Positions 1 to 10,635 are shown, numbered from the stretch's first letter. The stretch is DNA of 64,000 bases from Desulfuromonas sp. AOP6 (GCF_009731355.2 NZ_AP022810.1:1454001-1518000); one strand, 5' to 3'. Program-made: numbers and translations. The notes: generated by a model from the sequence alone, not told the origin.

Positions 1-223
1 TGCCCGTGCGGCGGCTCAACTTGTGCAGACCGCCAACCAATTCAAAAGTGAAATAACCGTCAGGAAAGACGATCTGGAAGTTAACGGAAAAAGTATCATG
101 GGGCTGCTTATGTTGGCCGCACCGCAAGGATCGATCATTCATGTGTCCGCTGATGGCGTGGACGAAGCTGAGGCGATGGCGGCTATTGGAAAGTTGATTG
201 ATGACGGCTTTGGAGAAGACTGA
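1..223 (+). CDS. ptsH: HPr phosphocarrier protein, C-terminal part (5' end outside the window)
   Basis: The reading frame is open from base 2 and ends with TGA at 221-223, so the gene starts upstream. The visible part begins ARAAAQLVQTANQF, which in HPr directly follows the phosphorylated active-site His (GLHAR); that His lies just off the window. The NGKSIMGLLMLAA segment is the typical HPr regulatory-serine region. HPr accepts phosphate from enzyme I and passes it to sugar-specific or regulatory EIIA proteins in the cytoplasm. It is followed at once by ptsI, as expected for a PTS pair. Family assignment is firm; the target EII cannot be told from here. Confidence 0.93.
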   Translation, partial: ARAAAQLVQTANQFKSEITVRKDDLEVNGKSIMGLLMLAAPQGSIIHVSADGVDEAEAMAAIGKLIDDGFGED

Positions 224-239
224 TCTTTTGCAGGATACC

Positions 240-1988
240 ATGCTCATTGGAATCGGTGCTTCACCCGGCATCGCTATCGGGGAGACCTATATGGTCAACC
301 GGGCGCGTATGTCCGCCGTGGAGCGAGCTATTGATGAGGGGGCCGTCGATCAGCAGATAGCGGCCTTTATGGATGCGGTCAATCTTTCCAAAAGGCAACT
401 TGAAGAGGTCAAGCAAAGCGTTACGGACAGGAACCTGTCCGAGCATATCTATATCATCGATACCCATCTGATGATCCTTGAGGATCAGATGCTTCTTGAT
501 GAAACCAGGAAGCTGATCCGTGAAGAAAGGATCAATGCGGAAGGAGCCCTGAAAAGGACGCTTGATAAGTTCCGCAAGGTCTTTGAAACGATTGAAGACG
601 AGTACCTCCGGGAGCGACGCTCCGACATGGATTTTGTCGGGGAGCGGCTCCTGCGGAACCTTCTTGGCGAACACCAGCAATCGCTCAAGGATATTGATCG
701 CAAGGTCATCGTCGTAGCCCACGATCTTTCACCCGCCGATACCATGCAGATGGACAAAAGCAAGATTGTGGGATTCGTGACCGACGTCGGCGGGAGAACC
801 TCCCATACCGCCATTCTAGCCCGCTCCATGGGCATTCCCGCGGTCGTTGGTCTTGAAAACGTTACCTCTTTTGTCCCTGGTGGTACCCCTGTCATTATTG
901 ACGGAACCGCCGGCCTCATGGTCCTGCACCCGACCGAAGATATCTTTAAGGAATATCTACGGAAAAAGCAGATTTTCGAGTATCGGGAGCGTGAACTTCT
1001 CAGCTATAGGGATTTGCCGGCGATCACCCTCGACGGTCATCGGGTGGCCTTGCGTGGCAACGTCGAAATTTCTGAAGAGGTTCCCCTAGCCCTGCAGCAG
1101 GGGGCTGAAGGAATAGGTCTCTACCGTTCTGAATTTCTATACATGAATCGACTGGTTCCCCCTTCAGAAGAGGAACAGGTCGAAGCGTATCGCGATATTG
1201 TCGAGCAGATGAAGCCCCATGTCGTGACGATTCGTACACTGGATGTCGGCGGCGACAAGTTCGTTCCCGAGATCAACCTGTCGGATGAGGCCAATCCCGC
1301 CATGGGGCTTCGGGCGATAAGGTTCTCCCTCAAGGAAAGACGTCTTTTTAAAACACAATTGCGTGCCATTCTAAGAACTTCCGCTTCCGGAAAGATTCGC
1401 ATCATGTTCCCTATGATTTCCGGTGTGGCTGAAATAAGGACGTGCAAATCATGCCTGGAAGAAGCCAGAGCCGAACTCGTCGCGGAGGGACTTCCCTTCG
1501 ATGAAAATATTCCCGTAGGGATCATGATCGAGACGCCTTCTGCGGCTCTCATTGCTCATCTGCTGGCCCGGGAGGTCGATTTTTTTTCTATCGGAACCAA
1601 CGATCTGATTCAATATTGTCTGGCCGTGGATCGTAGCAACGAGCATGTGGCCTATCTTTACGAGCCTCTGCACCCGGCTGTGCTGGCGGCCATAGGCATG
1701 ATCTGCTCAGCGGCTCAATCTGCCGGCATCGAGGTGGGGATGTGCGGGGAAATGGCTGGTGAGTCTATGTATGCCCTCGTGCTTCTGGGGTTTGGCTTCA
1801 CCGAATTATCGATGAACGCCCCCGGCATTCCCAGGGTCAAAAGAATTCTTCGGCAGGTACGGCGAGACGAAGCGGAAAACCTCCTCCATGAGATGATGAA
1901 GCTCTCAACAGCCAGCGAGGTGAAGCAATATCTTGAAGAGGCCATGACGAAACGATTCCCTGATCTTTTTGAGCAAAAATCCTTCTGA
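240..1988 (+). CDS. ptsI: Phosphoenolpyruvate-protein phosphotransferase (PTS enzyme I)
   Basis: Enzyme I takes phosphate from PEP onto a histidine and gives it to HPr. I place the start at ATG 240 because AGGA at 232-235 is well spaced and the protein then begins MLIGIGASPGIAIG, as in the family. An upstream in-frame TTG/ATG (198/201) would overlap ptsH further and has no clear ribosome site. The protein is 582 aa, near the family's usual length. Visible motifs are the phospho-His loop (GGRTSHTAILARSMGIPAVVG), the PEP-site GIGLYRSEFLYM, GIMIETPSA, and the C-terminal CGEMAG containing the catalytic Cys. It is co-transcribed with ptsH. Confidence 0.95.
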   Translation: MLIGIGASPGIAIGETYMVNRARMSAVERAIDEGAVDQQIAAFMDAVNLSKRQLEEVKQSVTDRNLSEHIYIIDTHLMILEDQMLLDETRKLIREERINAEGALKRTLDKFRKVFETIEDEYLRERRSDMDFVGERLLRNLLGEHQQSLKDIDRKVIVVAHDLSPADTMQMDKSKIVGFVTDVGGRTSHTAILARSMGIPAVVGLENVTSFVPGGTPVIIDGTAGLMVLHPTEDIFKEYLRKKQIFEYRERELLSYRDLPAITLDGHRVALRGNVEISEEVPLALQQGAEGIGLYRSEFLYMNRLVPPSEEEQVEAYRDIVEQMKPHVVTIRTLDVGGDKFVPEINLSDEANPAMGLRAIRFSLKERRLFKTQLRAILRTSASGKIRIMFPMISGVAEIRTCKSCLEEARAELVAEGLPFDENIPVGIMIETPSAALIAHLLAREVDFFSIGTNDLIQYCLAVDRSNEHVAYLYEPLHPAVLAAIGMICSAAQSAGIEVGMCGEMAGESMYALVLLGFGFTELSMNAPGIPRVKRILRQVRRDEAENLLHEMMKLSTASEVKQYLEEAMTKRFPDLFEQKSF

Positions 1989-2001
1989 GCTGGCAACGGT
2001 C

Positions 2002-2030
2002 TTGACAGTAAAGGACATTTTGGTTAGAGT
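2002..2030 (+). promoter_or_regulatory. Putative sigma-70 promoter for metK
   Basis: TTGACA at 2002-2007 and TAGAGT at 2025-2030 are separated by exactly 17 bp, 53 bp before the metK start. The -35 is a perfect consensus and the -10 matches 4 of 6. I see no SAM riboswitch-like structure in the short leader. Confidence 0.55.
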
Positions 2031-2082
2031 TTCGCGTTTCGAGCATTCATTGTTCACCACCTGACAAGGGAGACTAGAACCC

Positions 2083-3252
2083 ATGCCAATGACTGATTTT
2101 CTTTTTACGTCCGAGTCGGTAGGCGAAGGCCATCCTGACAAAGTTGCCGACCAGATTTCGGATGCCATTCTTGACGCTATTCTCAGCCAGGACACCAAGG
2201 CCCGCGTGGCCTGTGAAACCCTGGTGACCACAGGCATGGCCATGATTGCCGGCGAGATTACCACGAGCGCCTACGTGGATATGCCTCAGATTGTTCGCAA
2301 TACCATCAAGGAAATCGGGTACGACGATTCTTCCATGGGGTTCGATTACGAAACCTGTGCCGTCCTGACTTCTATTGACCGGCAGTCTCCCGACATTTCC
2401 CAGGGTGTTACGGAGGGGGAGGGGCTGTTCAAGGATCAAGGGGCCGGGGACCAGGGTCTCATGTTCGGCTATGCCTGCAACGAAACAGCTGAACTCATGC
2501 CGATGCCCATCATGTTTGCCCATCGTCTGACCAAGCGGTTGGCTGATGTACGCAAGGGCGGGCTGGTTTCCTTTCTTCGCCCTGACAGCAAGTCGCAGGT
2601 TTCCATCCAGTACATCAACGACAAGCCCATAAGGGTCGATTCAGTCGTTATTTCTTCCCAGCATACCCCTGATGTAAGTTATGACACTCTCAGGGAATTC
2701 ATCATGGATGAAGTCGTCAAGCCGATTATCCCTGCTGAGCTACTCGATGAAAATACCAAGTATTTCATCAACCCCACCGGACGTTTTGTCGTCGGTGGAC
2801 CCATGGGCGACTGTGGTCTCACCGGACGAAAAATTATCGTCGATACCTACGGTGGCCAAGGTTCTCATGGTGGTGGAGCCTTTTCCGGCAAGGATCCCAG
2901 CAAGGTCGATCGCAGCGCCTCCTACATGGCCCGTTATGTCGCTAAAAATATTGTCGCTGCCGGTCTTGCCAGTAAATGCGAAGTCCAGCTCGCCTATGCT
3001 ATCGGTGTTGCCGACCCTGTTTCGGTCATGATCAACACCTTTGGTACAGGTACGATCCCTTCCAACGACATTGCCCGGATTGTTCAGGAAGAATTCGACA
3101 TGCGTCCGGCCGGTATTATCAAGACTCTTGATCTTTTGCGTCCGATTTATCGCAAAACAGCAGCTTATGGGCACTTTGGCAGGGAGCTTCCCGAGTTTAG
3201 CTGGGAGAAAACCGACAGAATCGATTCCCTGCGCAAGCGCGCCGGCATCTGA
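2083..3252 (+). CDS. metK: S-adenosylmethionine synthetase
   Basis: Makes S-adenosylmethionine from ATP and methionine in the cytoplasm. The protein is 389 aa, the normal length. Motifs seen are GEGHPDK near residue 14 (ATP site), the [13 protein letters not shown] segment and [16 protein letters not shown] (phosphate-binding loop). ATG 2083 is preceded by AAGGGAG with good spacing. It has its own promoter and a strong terminator. Nearby sahR-like and ahcY genes suggest shared control of the SAM cycle, although I could not see an obvious common operator upstream of metK. Confidence 0.97.
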   Translation: MPMTDFLFTSESVGEGHPDKVADQISDAILDAILSQDTKARVACETLVTTGMAMIAGEITTSAYVDMPQIVRNTIKEIGYDDSSMGFDYETCAVLTSIDRQSPDISQGVTEGEGLFKDQGAGDQGLMFGYACNETAELMPMPIMFAHRLTKRLADVRKGGLVSFLRPDSKSQVSIQYINDKPIRVDSVVISSQHTPDVSYDTLREFIMDEVVKPIIPAELLDENTKYFINPTGRFVVGGPMGDCGLTGRKIIVDTYGGQGSHGGGAFSGKDPSKVDRSASYMARYVAKNIVAAGLASKCEVQLAYAIGVADPVSVMINTFGTGTIPSNDIARIVQEEFDMRPAGIIKTLDLLRPIYRKTAAYGHFGRELPEFSWEKTDRIDSLRKRAGI

Positions 3253-3265
3253 AACACTAGAACTT

Positions 3266-3309
3266 GAAAAGTAAAAAGGCGAACCTTCCGGTTCGCCTTT
3301 TTACTTTTC
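3266..3309 (+). terminator. Intrinsic terminator after metK
   Basis: A perfect 20-bp inverted repeat (arms 3266-3285 and 3290-3309) with a TTCC loop; the 3' arm contains a run of five T. It begins 13 bp after the metK stop. The 3' arm is followed directly by AGGAGG, the ribosome site of the next gene, so the stem ends right at that Shine-Dalgarno. Confidence 0.85.
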
Positions 3310-3320
3310 AGGAGGATGTC

Positions 3321-4451
3321 TTGGACCATTCCCCTCAAGCTGGCCCTAATCCTCAACTGTCCGTCATCGTGCCTGTCTATAACGAGGCGGCGAATCTTCT
3401 CGAGCTATTTTCAAGTCTTAAAAACCAGTCAGGTATAAGGTTTGAGGTGGTTCTGGTTGATGGGGGATCGACCGATGACACTTTCATGCAGTGCCAGCAA
3501 ATCGCCGCCACCGTTCATTTTGATTGCCGGGTCATCAGGGCGGATAAGGGGAGGGCGCAGCAGCTTAATGCCGGTGCCCGCCATGCCTCAGCTCCGGTCC
3601 TGTTTTTTCTCCACGCGGACTCCCGCTTTCCCCACCCTTTGGCTCTTGCTGACAGCCTGGAATCCCTGTCGATGGTTTGGGCGCGCTGCGGACATCGCCG
3701 CGTTGCCGGACGTTTCTCATTACGTTTCTGGCGACAGCACGGCAAGCCGCACCGGGGCTACTACTTTTATGAAGCCAAGGCAAGGCAGGATCGCTATCAG
3801 TGTATCCACGGGGATCAAGGCTTCATGATGGCTGTCGACTTCTTTGCAGAGATGGGACGCTTTGATGAGAATCTTCCCCTGCTTGAAGATACGAAACTGG
3901 CTGATCGCATTTTGACGAAGGGCCAGTGGTTGCTCTTTCCGGCAGAGATTCAGACCTCGGCCAGGCGCTTTGAAACCGAAGGTTTGGCTGCCCGGCAATG
4001 TCTCAATGCCATCATCGTCAATTTTTCCTGTATCGGATTCGACGCCTTTTTTGCAAAGGCGGCCGACATTTATCGCACCCAGGACCAAAGCGGCCCCCTC
4101 AAGCTATACTCCTTTTTCAAGCTGGCGCATCATCTTCTGGCACAGCAACCCGGCCGGCGTCAGCTGCAATTGTGGTATCGCACCGGCAAGTATGTCCGTT
4201 CCCAGGGCTGGCAGTTGGCCTTTTGGGTCGATGTTAACCGGGCTTTTAAAAGAGGCCTGCCGCCCGAAAGGGTGCACACCGCTTTTCTGAAACGGTTTGA
4301 CCGACTGTGGGATGCGACGACAGACCATGCTTTAGGGAACGGGATAGCGACGTTGCTGACCGCGATCTGCTTTTACCTGGCTTTTCTCGGGCTGGCGATA
4401 ACGAAAAACCGTTTTTCCAACAAGAACCCGCACCCGATCAAGGGAGGATAA
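3321..4451 (+). CDS. Family 2 glycosyltransferase with C-terminal extension
   Basis: A GT-A fold transferase moving a sugar from a nucleotide donor to an unknown acceptor. The N-terminal domain has LSVIVPVYNEAANL, a VLVDGGSTDDT loop, LFFLHADSRFP (the DxD-like metal/donor motif) and HGDQGFMM, resembling the GT2 subfamily sometimes found with radical SAM/selenium genes. At 376 aa it is longer than that subfamily (about 220 aa); the extra C-terminal part is of unknown role and ends in a hydrophobic segment (ATLLTAICFYLAFLGLAI), a likely membrane anchor. The start is TTG 3321, chosen because AGGAGG (3310-3315) sits 5 nt before it; an earlier in-frame codon lies inside the metK terminator. The next gene starts 2 bp after the stop, so the two are co-transcribed. 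Confidence 0.75.
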   Translation: MDHSPQAGPNPQLSVIVPVYNEAANLLELFSSLKNQSGIRFEVVLVDGGSTDDTFMQCQQIAATVHFDCRVIRADKGRAQQLNAGARHASAPVLFFLHADSRFPHPLALADSLESLSMVWARCGHRRVAGRFSLRFWRQHGKPHRGYYFYEAKARQDRYQCIHGDQGFMMAVDFFAEMGRFDENLPLLEDTKLADRILTKGQWLLFPAEIQTSARRFETEGLAARQCLNAIIVNFSCIGFDAFFAKAADIYRTQDQSGPLKLYSFFKLAHHLLAQQPGRRQLQLWYRTGKYVRSQGWQLAFWVDVNRAFKRGLPPERVHTAFLKRFDRLWDATTDHALGNGIATLLTAICFYLAFLGLAITKNRFSNKNPHPIKGG

Positions 4452-4453
4452 TC

Positions 4454-4864
4454 ATGACCGTTCCCAAAGCCACGATCGACTCCATTCATGAGATTCCGCT
4501 TCTAAAAACACTGGGAATTGTCGCTGTGGAAATTGGAGAGCGGCATGCCGTTATGAGGGCCACAATCGATGAGAGGCACCTGAATTATTACGGTGGCGCG
4601 CATGGTGGCCTGATCGCCACCCTGGTCGACACGGTATGTTTTTTCCCTGCTCCCCTCCTTCCTGCCGGTCTTGCTGTCACTACGTCCAATTTGAATGTGA
4701 ATTATCTGCGGGCTGTCCATCCTGGGGAGACTCTCATAGCCAAATCCGAAATTGTTCACTTGGGTCGTCGCACTGTCAGCCTCCGGGTTGTGGTGCACAG
4801 CGAGGAAAAACTTGTCGCTCAGGGCATGGCAACGCTGATTGTGCTGAACCCTTCGGCGGTTTAA
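4454..4864 (+). CDS. PaaI-family hotdog thioesterase
   Basis: Likely hydrolyses an acyl- or aryl-CoA thioester. The 136-residue protein has the hotdog signature: LNYYGGAHGGLIATLVDTVC (hydration/catalytic helix, with HGG-like turn and Asp) followed by LNVNYLRAVHPGETLIAKSEIVHLGRR. ATG 4454 follows AGGGAGGAT within the end of the glycosyltransferase gene. An upstream extension of the frame would overlap that gene by about 145 bp and has no supporting signal. Substrate unknown. Confidence 0.8.
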   Translation: MTVPKATIDSIHEIPLLKTLGIVAVEIGERHAVMRATIDERHLNYYGGAHGGLIATLVDTVCFFPAPLLPAGLAVTTSNLNVNYLRAVHPGETLIAKSEIVHLGRRTVSLRVVVHSEEKLVAQGMATLIVLNPSAV

Positions 4865-4921
4865 AGAGAGTTCGTCGTTTGGAAACTTCTCGATTCGCGC
4901 CCTTTTTGCTCCACATATCCC

Positions 4922-4950
4922 TTGACCTGACCCTATCCTTGTGTTAAATC
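4922..4950 (+). promoter_or_regulatory. Putative promoter of the sahR-like/ahcY operon
   Basis: TTGACC at 4922-4927 and TAAATC at 4945-4950 with 17 bp between them. The -10 is weak. It overlaps the inverted repeat at 4944-4971. Confidence 0.4.
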
Positions 4951-4971
4951 AAGAAATCCTGATCTATTTAA
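4944..4971. promoter_or_regulatory. Inverted repeat overlapping the sahR-like promoter (possible operator)
   Basis: TTAAAT at 4944-4949 and ATTTAA at 4966-4971 form the outer arms of an imperfect dyad with inner CA/TG matches. It covers the putative -10 and start region, where an autorepressor would bind. The link to the ArsR-type protein encoded next is inference from position only. Confidence 0.35.
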
Positions 4972-4986
4972 GCCGGAAATTTTGAT

Positions 4987-5928
4987 TTGACACTTTCTCT
5001 CTTAAAATCTCTCGCCGATTCAACGCGTCTGAGGCTGGTTGCCATTCTTTTCCGCGGAGAATTTACCGTTCAGGAGTTGACCGAGATTCTGGACATGGGG
5101 CAATCGCGGGTATCGCGCCACCTCAAACTCCTGTTGGATGAAAAAATCCTGAGTGTTCGGCGGCAAGGCACCTGGTCCTACTATCGTGCCTGCAAGGAAA
5201 ATCCCCTATTTGTCGAGATTTGGCCGGTCCTCGATGCCACTCTGGCCATGGAAGCCTTTCCTCGTGAAGATCTCGGGGCCATGGCGGCGATTTATGAAAA
5301 ACGTCGTCGCAAAAGCCAGGATTTCTTCAATCATCATGCCAGTGAATGGGATGGACTTTCACATCGTCTTCTCCCCACCACCCCTTACGCTGAGCAGCTT
5401 TTTGACCGGATTCTTCCTTGCCAAAACCTGGTGGAGGTAGGCGTCGGTACCGGCAATCTGCTCCCTTCTCTGGTGTTCTTGGCGCAGACAGTTGTTGGTG
5501 TGGATCAATCGCCGGCCATGTTGGCGCAAGCGCGTCAGCGCATCAGTCTTGATGGCCCTTGTCACATTGAGCTTCGCCTTGGCGAGATGTCTCATCTTCC
5601 TGTTCTTTCCGCTAGTGCTGACCTGGTCCTGGTTAACATGGTTCTTCATCACGCGGCCAACCCCGGAAAGGCCTTCAAGGAATTTGCCCGGATCCTCAAG
5701 GATGAAGGCAAGGTGGTAATCGCGGACCTGCTTCCCCACCAGTATGAATGGGCCCGCGAGAGCCTGGCTGATCTCTGGCTGGGTTTTGAGCGCGGCGATC
5801 TGGAAAGCTGGCTGGACGAAGCTGGTTTATTCCTGGCAGACTATCGGACAATTCATGGTACGGCCGACAGGCAGGGTGTCTTTATTTTAGAAGCGATCAA
5901 AAGGTGTACAGAGCAGATAACCAAGTGA
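4987..5928 (+). CDS. sahR: ArsR-type regulator fused to SAM-dependent methyltransferase-like domain (SahR-like)
   Basis: A 313-residue two-domain protein. Residues about 1-90 form an ArsR/SmtB winged helix ([32 protein letters not shown]); I see no metal-binding cysteine pair. Residues about 125-300 form a class I methyltransferase fold ([48 protein letters not shown]). Proteins of this design called SahR are known in Proteobacteria to sense S-adenosylhomocysteine and repress SAM-cycle genes. The gene lies 13 bp before ahcY, which fits. The start is TTG 4987 with a weak GGAA site. It could instead be an active methyltransferase; the regulatory reading is inference from architecture and neighbour. 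Confidence 0.75.
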   Translation: MTLSLLKSLADSTRLRLVAILFRGEFTVQELTEILDMGQSRVSRHLKLLLDEKILSVRRQGTWSYYRACKENPLFVEIWPVLDATLAMEAFPREDLGAMAAIYEKRRRKSQDFFNHHASEWDGLSHRLLPTTPYAEQLFDRILPCQNLVEVGVGTGNLLPSLVFLAQTVVGVDQSPAMLAQARQRISLDGPCHIELRLGEMSHLPVLSASADLVLVNMVLHHAANPGKAFKEFARILKDEGKVVIADLLPHQYEWARESLADLWLGFERGDLESWLDEAGLFLADYRTIHGTADRQGVFILEAIKRCTEQITK

Positions 5929-5941
5929 AAAGGAGTCTTTC

Positions 5942-7234
<1,293 letters not shown>

Positions 7235-7253
7235 TTCAAAAGCCCAGCAGATA

Positions 7254-7294
7254 AAACAGCAAGAGCCCTGTCATTAACAGGGCTCTTGCTGTTT
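7254..7294. terminator. Bidirectional terminator between ahcY and lptG
   Basis: Perfect 18-bp inverted repeat, arms 7254-7271 and 7277-7294, with a 5-nt loop. It has A-rich and T-rich outer ends and lies between convergent genes, so it can serve both strands. Confidence 0.8.
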
Positions 7295-7320
7295 ATAGCA
7301 GGTTGTCGTGGCGACAAGGC

Positions 7321-8406
7321 TCAGCTGCGTGTCGACAGGAGCATCCACCCTCCGATCAGGGCAAAAAGCACATGGGCGGACCAGGCTGCCACGGCGGGGG
7401 GCGCCACCCCGGAATAGCCGAAAGCCTGCATGGCCGCCATGATGACATAGTAGGCGAAGCCGATGACAATGCTCAGGGCGACACCCGTGGCGACATTGGT
7501 CTGTCTTCCTCTCTGCAGGGCGAAAGGGATGCCAAGCACGGCCATGATGACGTTGGCAAAGGGTGTGGCGAGACGTGAATGCATATCCACCTTGTAGCGG
7601 ACCGGGCTATGCCCCTCGCTTTCCATTTTTTTAACCAGGGCAGAAAGTTGACGGAAGTTGAGGGCTTCCAGATCCGGTTGGTTTTCTTTGAAATCGTCAG
7701 GCGTCTTCGATAGGGGCAGGATTTCCTGAGCCAACTTCTTCTCGCCAAGCATCTCTCCGGATAGGGGTGTGAACTCCCGGTGCGTGACCTGGCGGAAGAC
7801 CCAGCCCCGATCATCCGTATAATGGCCTGAAACTGCATCCGTGCGTCGGGTTAGCCGAAAATGGTCGTCAATGTGATAAACGGTCATTCCGGTTATCGTT
7901 TTGCTTTCCGGTTCAACAAGGCTGATATTGACAATATCGGACCCTTCGCGAAACCATAGCCGATCGCGCTTAAAGGTAATGGAGGTCTTTCCCCTGACCT
8001 GTTCCTCATAAATCGTGTTGGCGGTCTTGACACTTAGGGGGAGGACGAATTCATTCATCGCCAGGATAGCCAGCGCTGTCAGCAGGGAGGCCAACAACAG
8101 GGGCCAGGTTGTTTTAATCAGGCTTAGGCCGCAGGATTTTATGGCGGTTAATTCATTGGTGCGGGTCAGGCCGCCGAGGGTCATGAAGACGGCCATAAGG
8201 ACGGCAAGGGGGGTGACCTGACTGACGATCAGCGGGATTTTGTTTGCAAAATAAAGCAGATACTGGGATGCGGACGCTCCGTGCTCAATGAAGTTGTCCA
8301 CTTTTTCGAAAAAATCGACCAGCAGGTAGATTCCGACGAAGGTAGCGCTGGCGAGAAAAAAAATCCGGATATAGATGGACAGGATGTAGCGGTTGAGTAG
8401 AGTCAC
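7321..8406 (-). CDS. lptG: LPS export permease LptG (YjgP/YjgQ family)
   Basis: One of the two permease subunits of the LptB2FG transporter that pulls lipopolysaccharide from the inner membrane into the periplasmic Lpt bridge. The 361-aa protein begins with a hydrophobic helix (IFFLASATFVGIYLLVDFFEKVDNF), has further N-terminal membrane segments, a periplasmic beta-jellyroll region in the middle, and C-terminal helices (FANVIMAVLGIPFALQ and on). The start is GTG 8406 with AGGAGG about 10 nt before it. It lies 4 bp after lptF on the same strand. I assign G rather than F from its second position and the VDFFEKVD sequence. Confidence 0.9.
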   Translation of the reverse strand: MTLLNRYILSIYIRIFFLASATFVGIYLLVDFFEKVDNFIEHGASASQYLLYFANKIPLIVSQVTPLAVLMAVFMTLGGLTRTNELTAIKSCGLSLIKTTWPLLLASLLTALAILAMNEFVLPLSVKTANTIYEEQVRGKTSITFKRDRLWFREGSDIVNISLVEPESKTITGMTVYHIDDHFRLTRRTDAVSGHYTDDRGWVFRQVTHREFTPLSGEMLGEKKLAQEILPLSKTPDDFKENQPDLEALNFRQLSALVKKMESEGHSPVRYKVDMHSRLATPFANVIMAVLGIPFALQRGRQTNVATGVALSIVIGFAYYVIMAAMQAFGYSGVAPPAVAAWSAHVLFALIGGWMLLSTRS

Positions 8407-8410
8407 GGGT

Positions 8411-9592
8411 CTACCTCCTGCGTTGGATTAGACGGCGGAACCGATCCATGCCTTCAAGGAGAAGATCAAGAAGGATGAAACGTCTCTCCATGGCCGCCAG
8501 ATGCAGAAGGTGCAGTCCGCCGGCAAAGAAAAGAATGGTTGGGGCCCACATCGTCGGAATTACAGGAAAAATCCCTTCGGTTGCCAACGTTTTGGTGAAG
8601 GAAAAAAGGATGTAATAGACCAGAAAAACAATCAGGCCAATGGCAAAGCCCCCCCCTTTTCCGGAGCGATGTGACTGGATGCCGAGCGGAATGCCGATCA
8701 GGGCAAAGAGGAGCGGCGCCAGGGGCAGGACCAGGCGTTTGTGCCACTGAACACGATAACGGAGGAGTTCTTCTTCGTTTTTTGCTTCCCTGATAGCTGT
8801 GCTTAATTCGGAAAAGCTGAAGTCCTTGTCCTTTTTCTTGACAGTCTGCCCGGCTTCCATTTCTTTTCCCATACTCAGACTGATGTCATAGGTGGAAAAT
8901 CCTATGGTCTGGTAGCTGTTTCCCTGGGATGATTTGGGTCTGCGGTGGATATTTCCGTCTTCGAGTCGAAGGGTCAGGGTGTAGTTTCCGGGATCTGAAA
9001 AAATACGCCCTCGTTCCGCAAAGATCGTCGAGCCTTCTTCATCCGTGCGCTGATCTGAAATAAAAACGCCCTTCATCACGCCGGATTGCTCATCGAATTC
9101 GTTGGTATACAGAACCAGTCCATCGAAATCATCATTGAAAACTTTTGGGGCTATACCCACCGTGGCTTTGCTGGCGGCGATTTCAAATACTTTACTGCGA
9201 AAAGCCGCATTGCCGGCCGGTTCACCGTAAAGAGTGAGAGTTCCGGTCAGTAAAGAAGCCAGCGCGGCCAACAGGAAGACAGGTTTGAGCATGCCGTACA
9301 GGCTGATGCCGGAAGCCTTGAGGGCTATGGTTTCGCTTTCGGAAGATAGGCGTCCGAAGCCGAGGAGCACACCCAACAGAAAGGAAAGGGGGATGGTGAT
9401 GACCAGAAAAGCGGGAAGCAGAAAAGCGAAAAGGAGAAATATCTCCTTGGCTGGTACCCCTTTGTTGAGCACCATCTCCACCAGTCGGATAATCCTGCCC
9501 ATGAGGATCATCAGGGTGAAGACGCTAAGTCCCAGCAGGGCTGGCGTCGCTATTTCCCGTGCAATGTATCGATGAATTCTAGAGGCTGGCAT
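8411..9592 (-). CDS. lptF: LPS export permease LptF
   Basis: Partner permease of LptG. The protein is 393 aa from ATG 9592, giving MPASRIHRYIAREIATPALLGLSVFTLMILMGRI, typical of LptF. The frame stays open a further 36 codons upstream but that part looks unlike the family and crosses the rpsB promoter, so I reject it. Membrane helices at the N terminus, a central periplasmic domain and three C-terminal helices (LPLAPLLFALIGIPLGIQ, IGLIVFLVYYILFSF, PTILFFAGGLHLLHL) are visible. The ribosome site is weak. It is divergent from rpsB with about 205 bp between them. Confidence 0.9.
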   Translation of the reverse strand: MPASRIHRYIAREIATPALLGLSVFTLMILMGRIIRLVEMVLNKGVPAKEIFLLFAFLLPAFLVITIPLSFLLGVLLGFGRLSSESETIALKASGISLYGMLKPVFLLAALASLLTGTLTLYGEPAGNAAFRSKVFEIAASKATVGIAPKVFNDDFDGLVLYTNEFDEQSGVMKGVFISDQRTDEEGSTIFAERGRIFSDPGNYTLTLRLEDGNIHRRPKSSQGNSYQTIGFSTYDISLSMGKEMEAGQTVKKKDKDFSFSELSTAIREAKNEEELLRYRVQWHKRLVLPLAPLLFALIGIPLGIQSHRSGKGGGFAIGLIVFLVYYILFSFTKTLATEGIFPVIPTMWAPTILFFAGGLHLLHLAAMERRFILLDLLLEGMDRFRRLIQRRR

Positions 9593-9649
9593 GGCTGCAG
9601 ATAATATAAGGTTATCCGCGCCTTGTAAACTGTAATCCTGAAATTTTCC

Positions 9650-9678
9650 TTGAATTCCTGGGGTGAGCATGGTATAGA
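9650..9678 (+). promoter_or_regulatory. Promoter of the rpsB-tsf-pyrH-frr operon
   Basis: TTGAAT at 9650-9655, 17-bp spacer, TATAGA at 9673-9678. Transcription would start near 9685, leaving a leader of about 110 nt with GGATCC-containing palindromic stretches (about 9707-9762) that could fold and may carry S2 autoregulation; that role is inference. Confidence 0.65.
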
Positions 9679-9797
9679 CACGCGTTATCCTAAAACGCAC
9701 GTCCTTGGATCCGGCCGGATGGTGCCTCCTGATGGGTCAGGGGGATCCGGAGGAAAAGAAGAGGGCGGAGGCAATCAACCGAAACAAGGAGAAAAAC

Positions 9798-10583
9798 ATG
9801 TCGCAGATCAGCATGAAGCAACTGCTGGAAGCCGGTGTTCATTTCGGCCACCAGACCCGTCGTTGGAACCCCAAAATGAAGCCCTATATCTTTGGGGCGC
9901 GCAATGGTATCTATATCATTGACCTGCAGAAAACGGTTCGCCACTTCAAAAATGCCTACAACTTCATCAAGGAGACCGTAGAGCGTGGCGATAAGGTACT
10001 TTTTGTCGGCACCAAAAAGCAGGCACAGGACGCCATCAAGGAAGAAAGCCTGCGAGCCGAGCAGTATTTTGTCAATGACCGTTGGCTCGGAGGTATGCTC
10101 ACGAACTTTTCCACCATCAAGGGGAGCATCGACCGCCTGAAGAAGATTGAAGTCATGAGCACGGACGGCACTTACGATCTTCTTCCTAAAAAAGAAGTTC
10201 TGCAGCTCGAGCGTGAAAAATCCAAGCTTGAGAAGAGCCTCGGCGGCATCAAAAACATGCACAAAATGCCCGGCGCCATTTTCGTGATTGACCCCAAGAA
10301 AGAAACCATCGCTGTTAAAGAAGCCCGCAAACTGGGTATCGCTGTCGTCGCTGTCGTTGACACCAACTGCGATCCTGACGATATCGATTATCTCATCCCG
10401 GGCAATGACGACGCGATTCGCGCCATCCGCCTCTTCACGGCCCGTATCGCCGATGCCTGCATGGAGGGAAGCCAGGCCAGAGAAGCCGCCATCCGTACCA
10501 AGCAGGAAGGTGCCGACGAGGCTCCGGAAGAGGCCGCTGCTAAAGAAGAGGTCTCCGGCCAGGCCGCTCCGGCGGAAGCCTGA
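9798..10583 (+). CDS. rpsB: 30S ribosomal protein S2
   Basis: Late-assembling protein of the small ribosomal subunit. From ATG 9798 (AAGGAG 7 nt upstream) it is 261 aa, beginning [46 protein letters not shown], a clear S2 start. The C terminus carries an Ala/Glu-rich tail (about the last 35 residues) that is longer than in E. coli. First gene of the usual rpsB-tsf-pyrH-frr cluster. A longer upstream frame is not used. Confidence 0.97.
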   Translation: MSQISMKQLLEAGVHFGHQTRRWNPKMKPYIFGARNGIYIIDLQKTVRHFKNAYNFIKETVERGDKVLFVGTKKQAQDAIKEESLRAEQYFVNDRWLGGMLTNFSTIKGSIDRLKKIEVMSTDGTYDLLPKKEVLQLEREKSKLEKSLGGIKNMHKMPGAIFVIDPKKETIAVKEARKLGIAVVAVVDTNCDPDDIDYLIPGNDDAIRAIRLFTARIADACMEGSQAREAAIRTKQEGADEAPEEAAAKEEVSGQAAPAEA

Positions 10584-10608
10584 TCTTTCAAAACGAGTCA
10601 TTTATCTC

Positions 10609-10635
10609 AGGCGACCGGATAACCGGTCGCCTTTT
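10609..10635 (+). terminator. Intrinsic terminator or attenuator between rpsB and tsf
   Basis: Perfect 10-bp GC-rich stem (10609-10618 with 10623-10632), ATAA loop, followed by TTT. It lies 25 bp after rpsB and about 90 bp before tsf, so it probably lowers readthrough from the ribosomal protein gene to the rest of the operon. Confidence 0.7.

Noticed and set aside
485-919. Long antisense frames opposite ptsI and many other genes
   Set aside because: They are shadows of GC-rich coding sequence: low-complexity Ser/Arg-rich translations without family motifs or ribosome sites.
1989-2082. Possible SAM riboswitch before metK
   Set aside because: The leader after the promoter is only about 45 nt and shows no recognisable aptamer or expression platform.
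9593-9700. 36-codon N-terminal extension of LptF
   Set aside because: It would cross the rpsB promoter and adds residues unlike LptF; MPASRIHRYI fits the family start.
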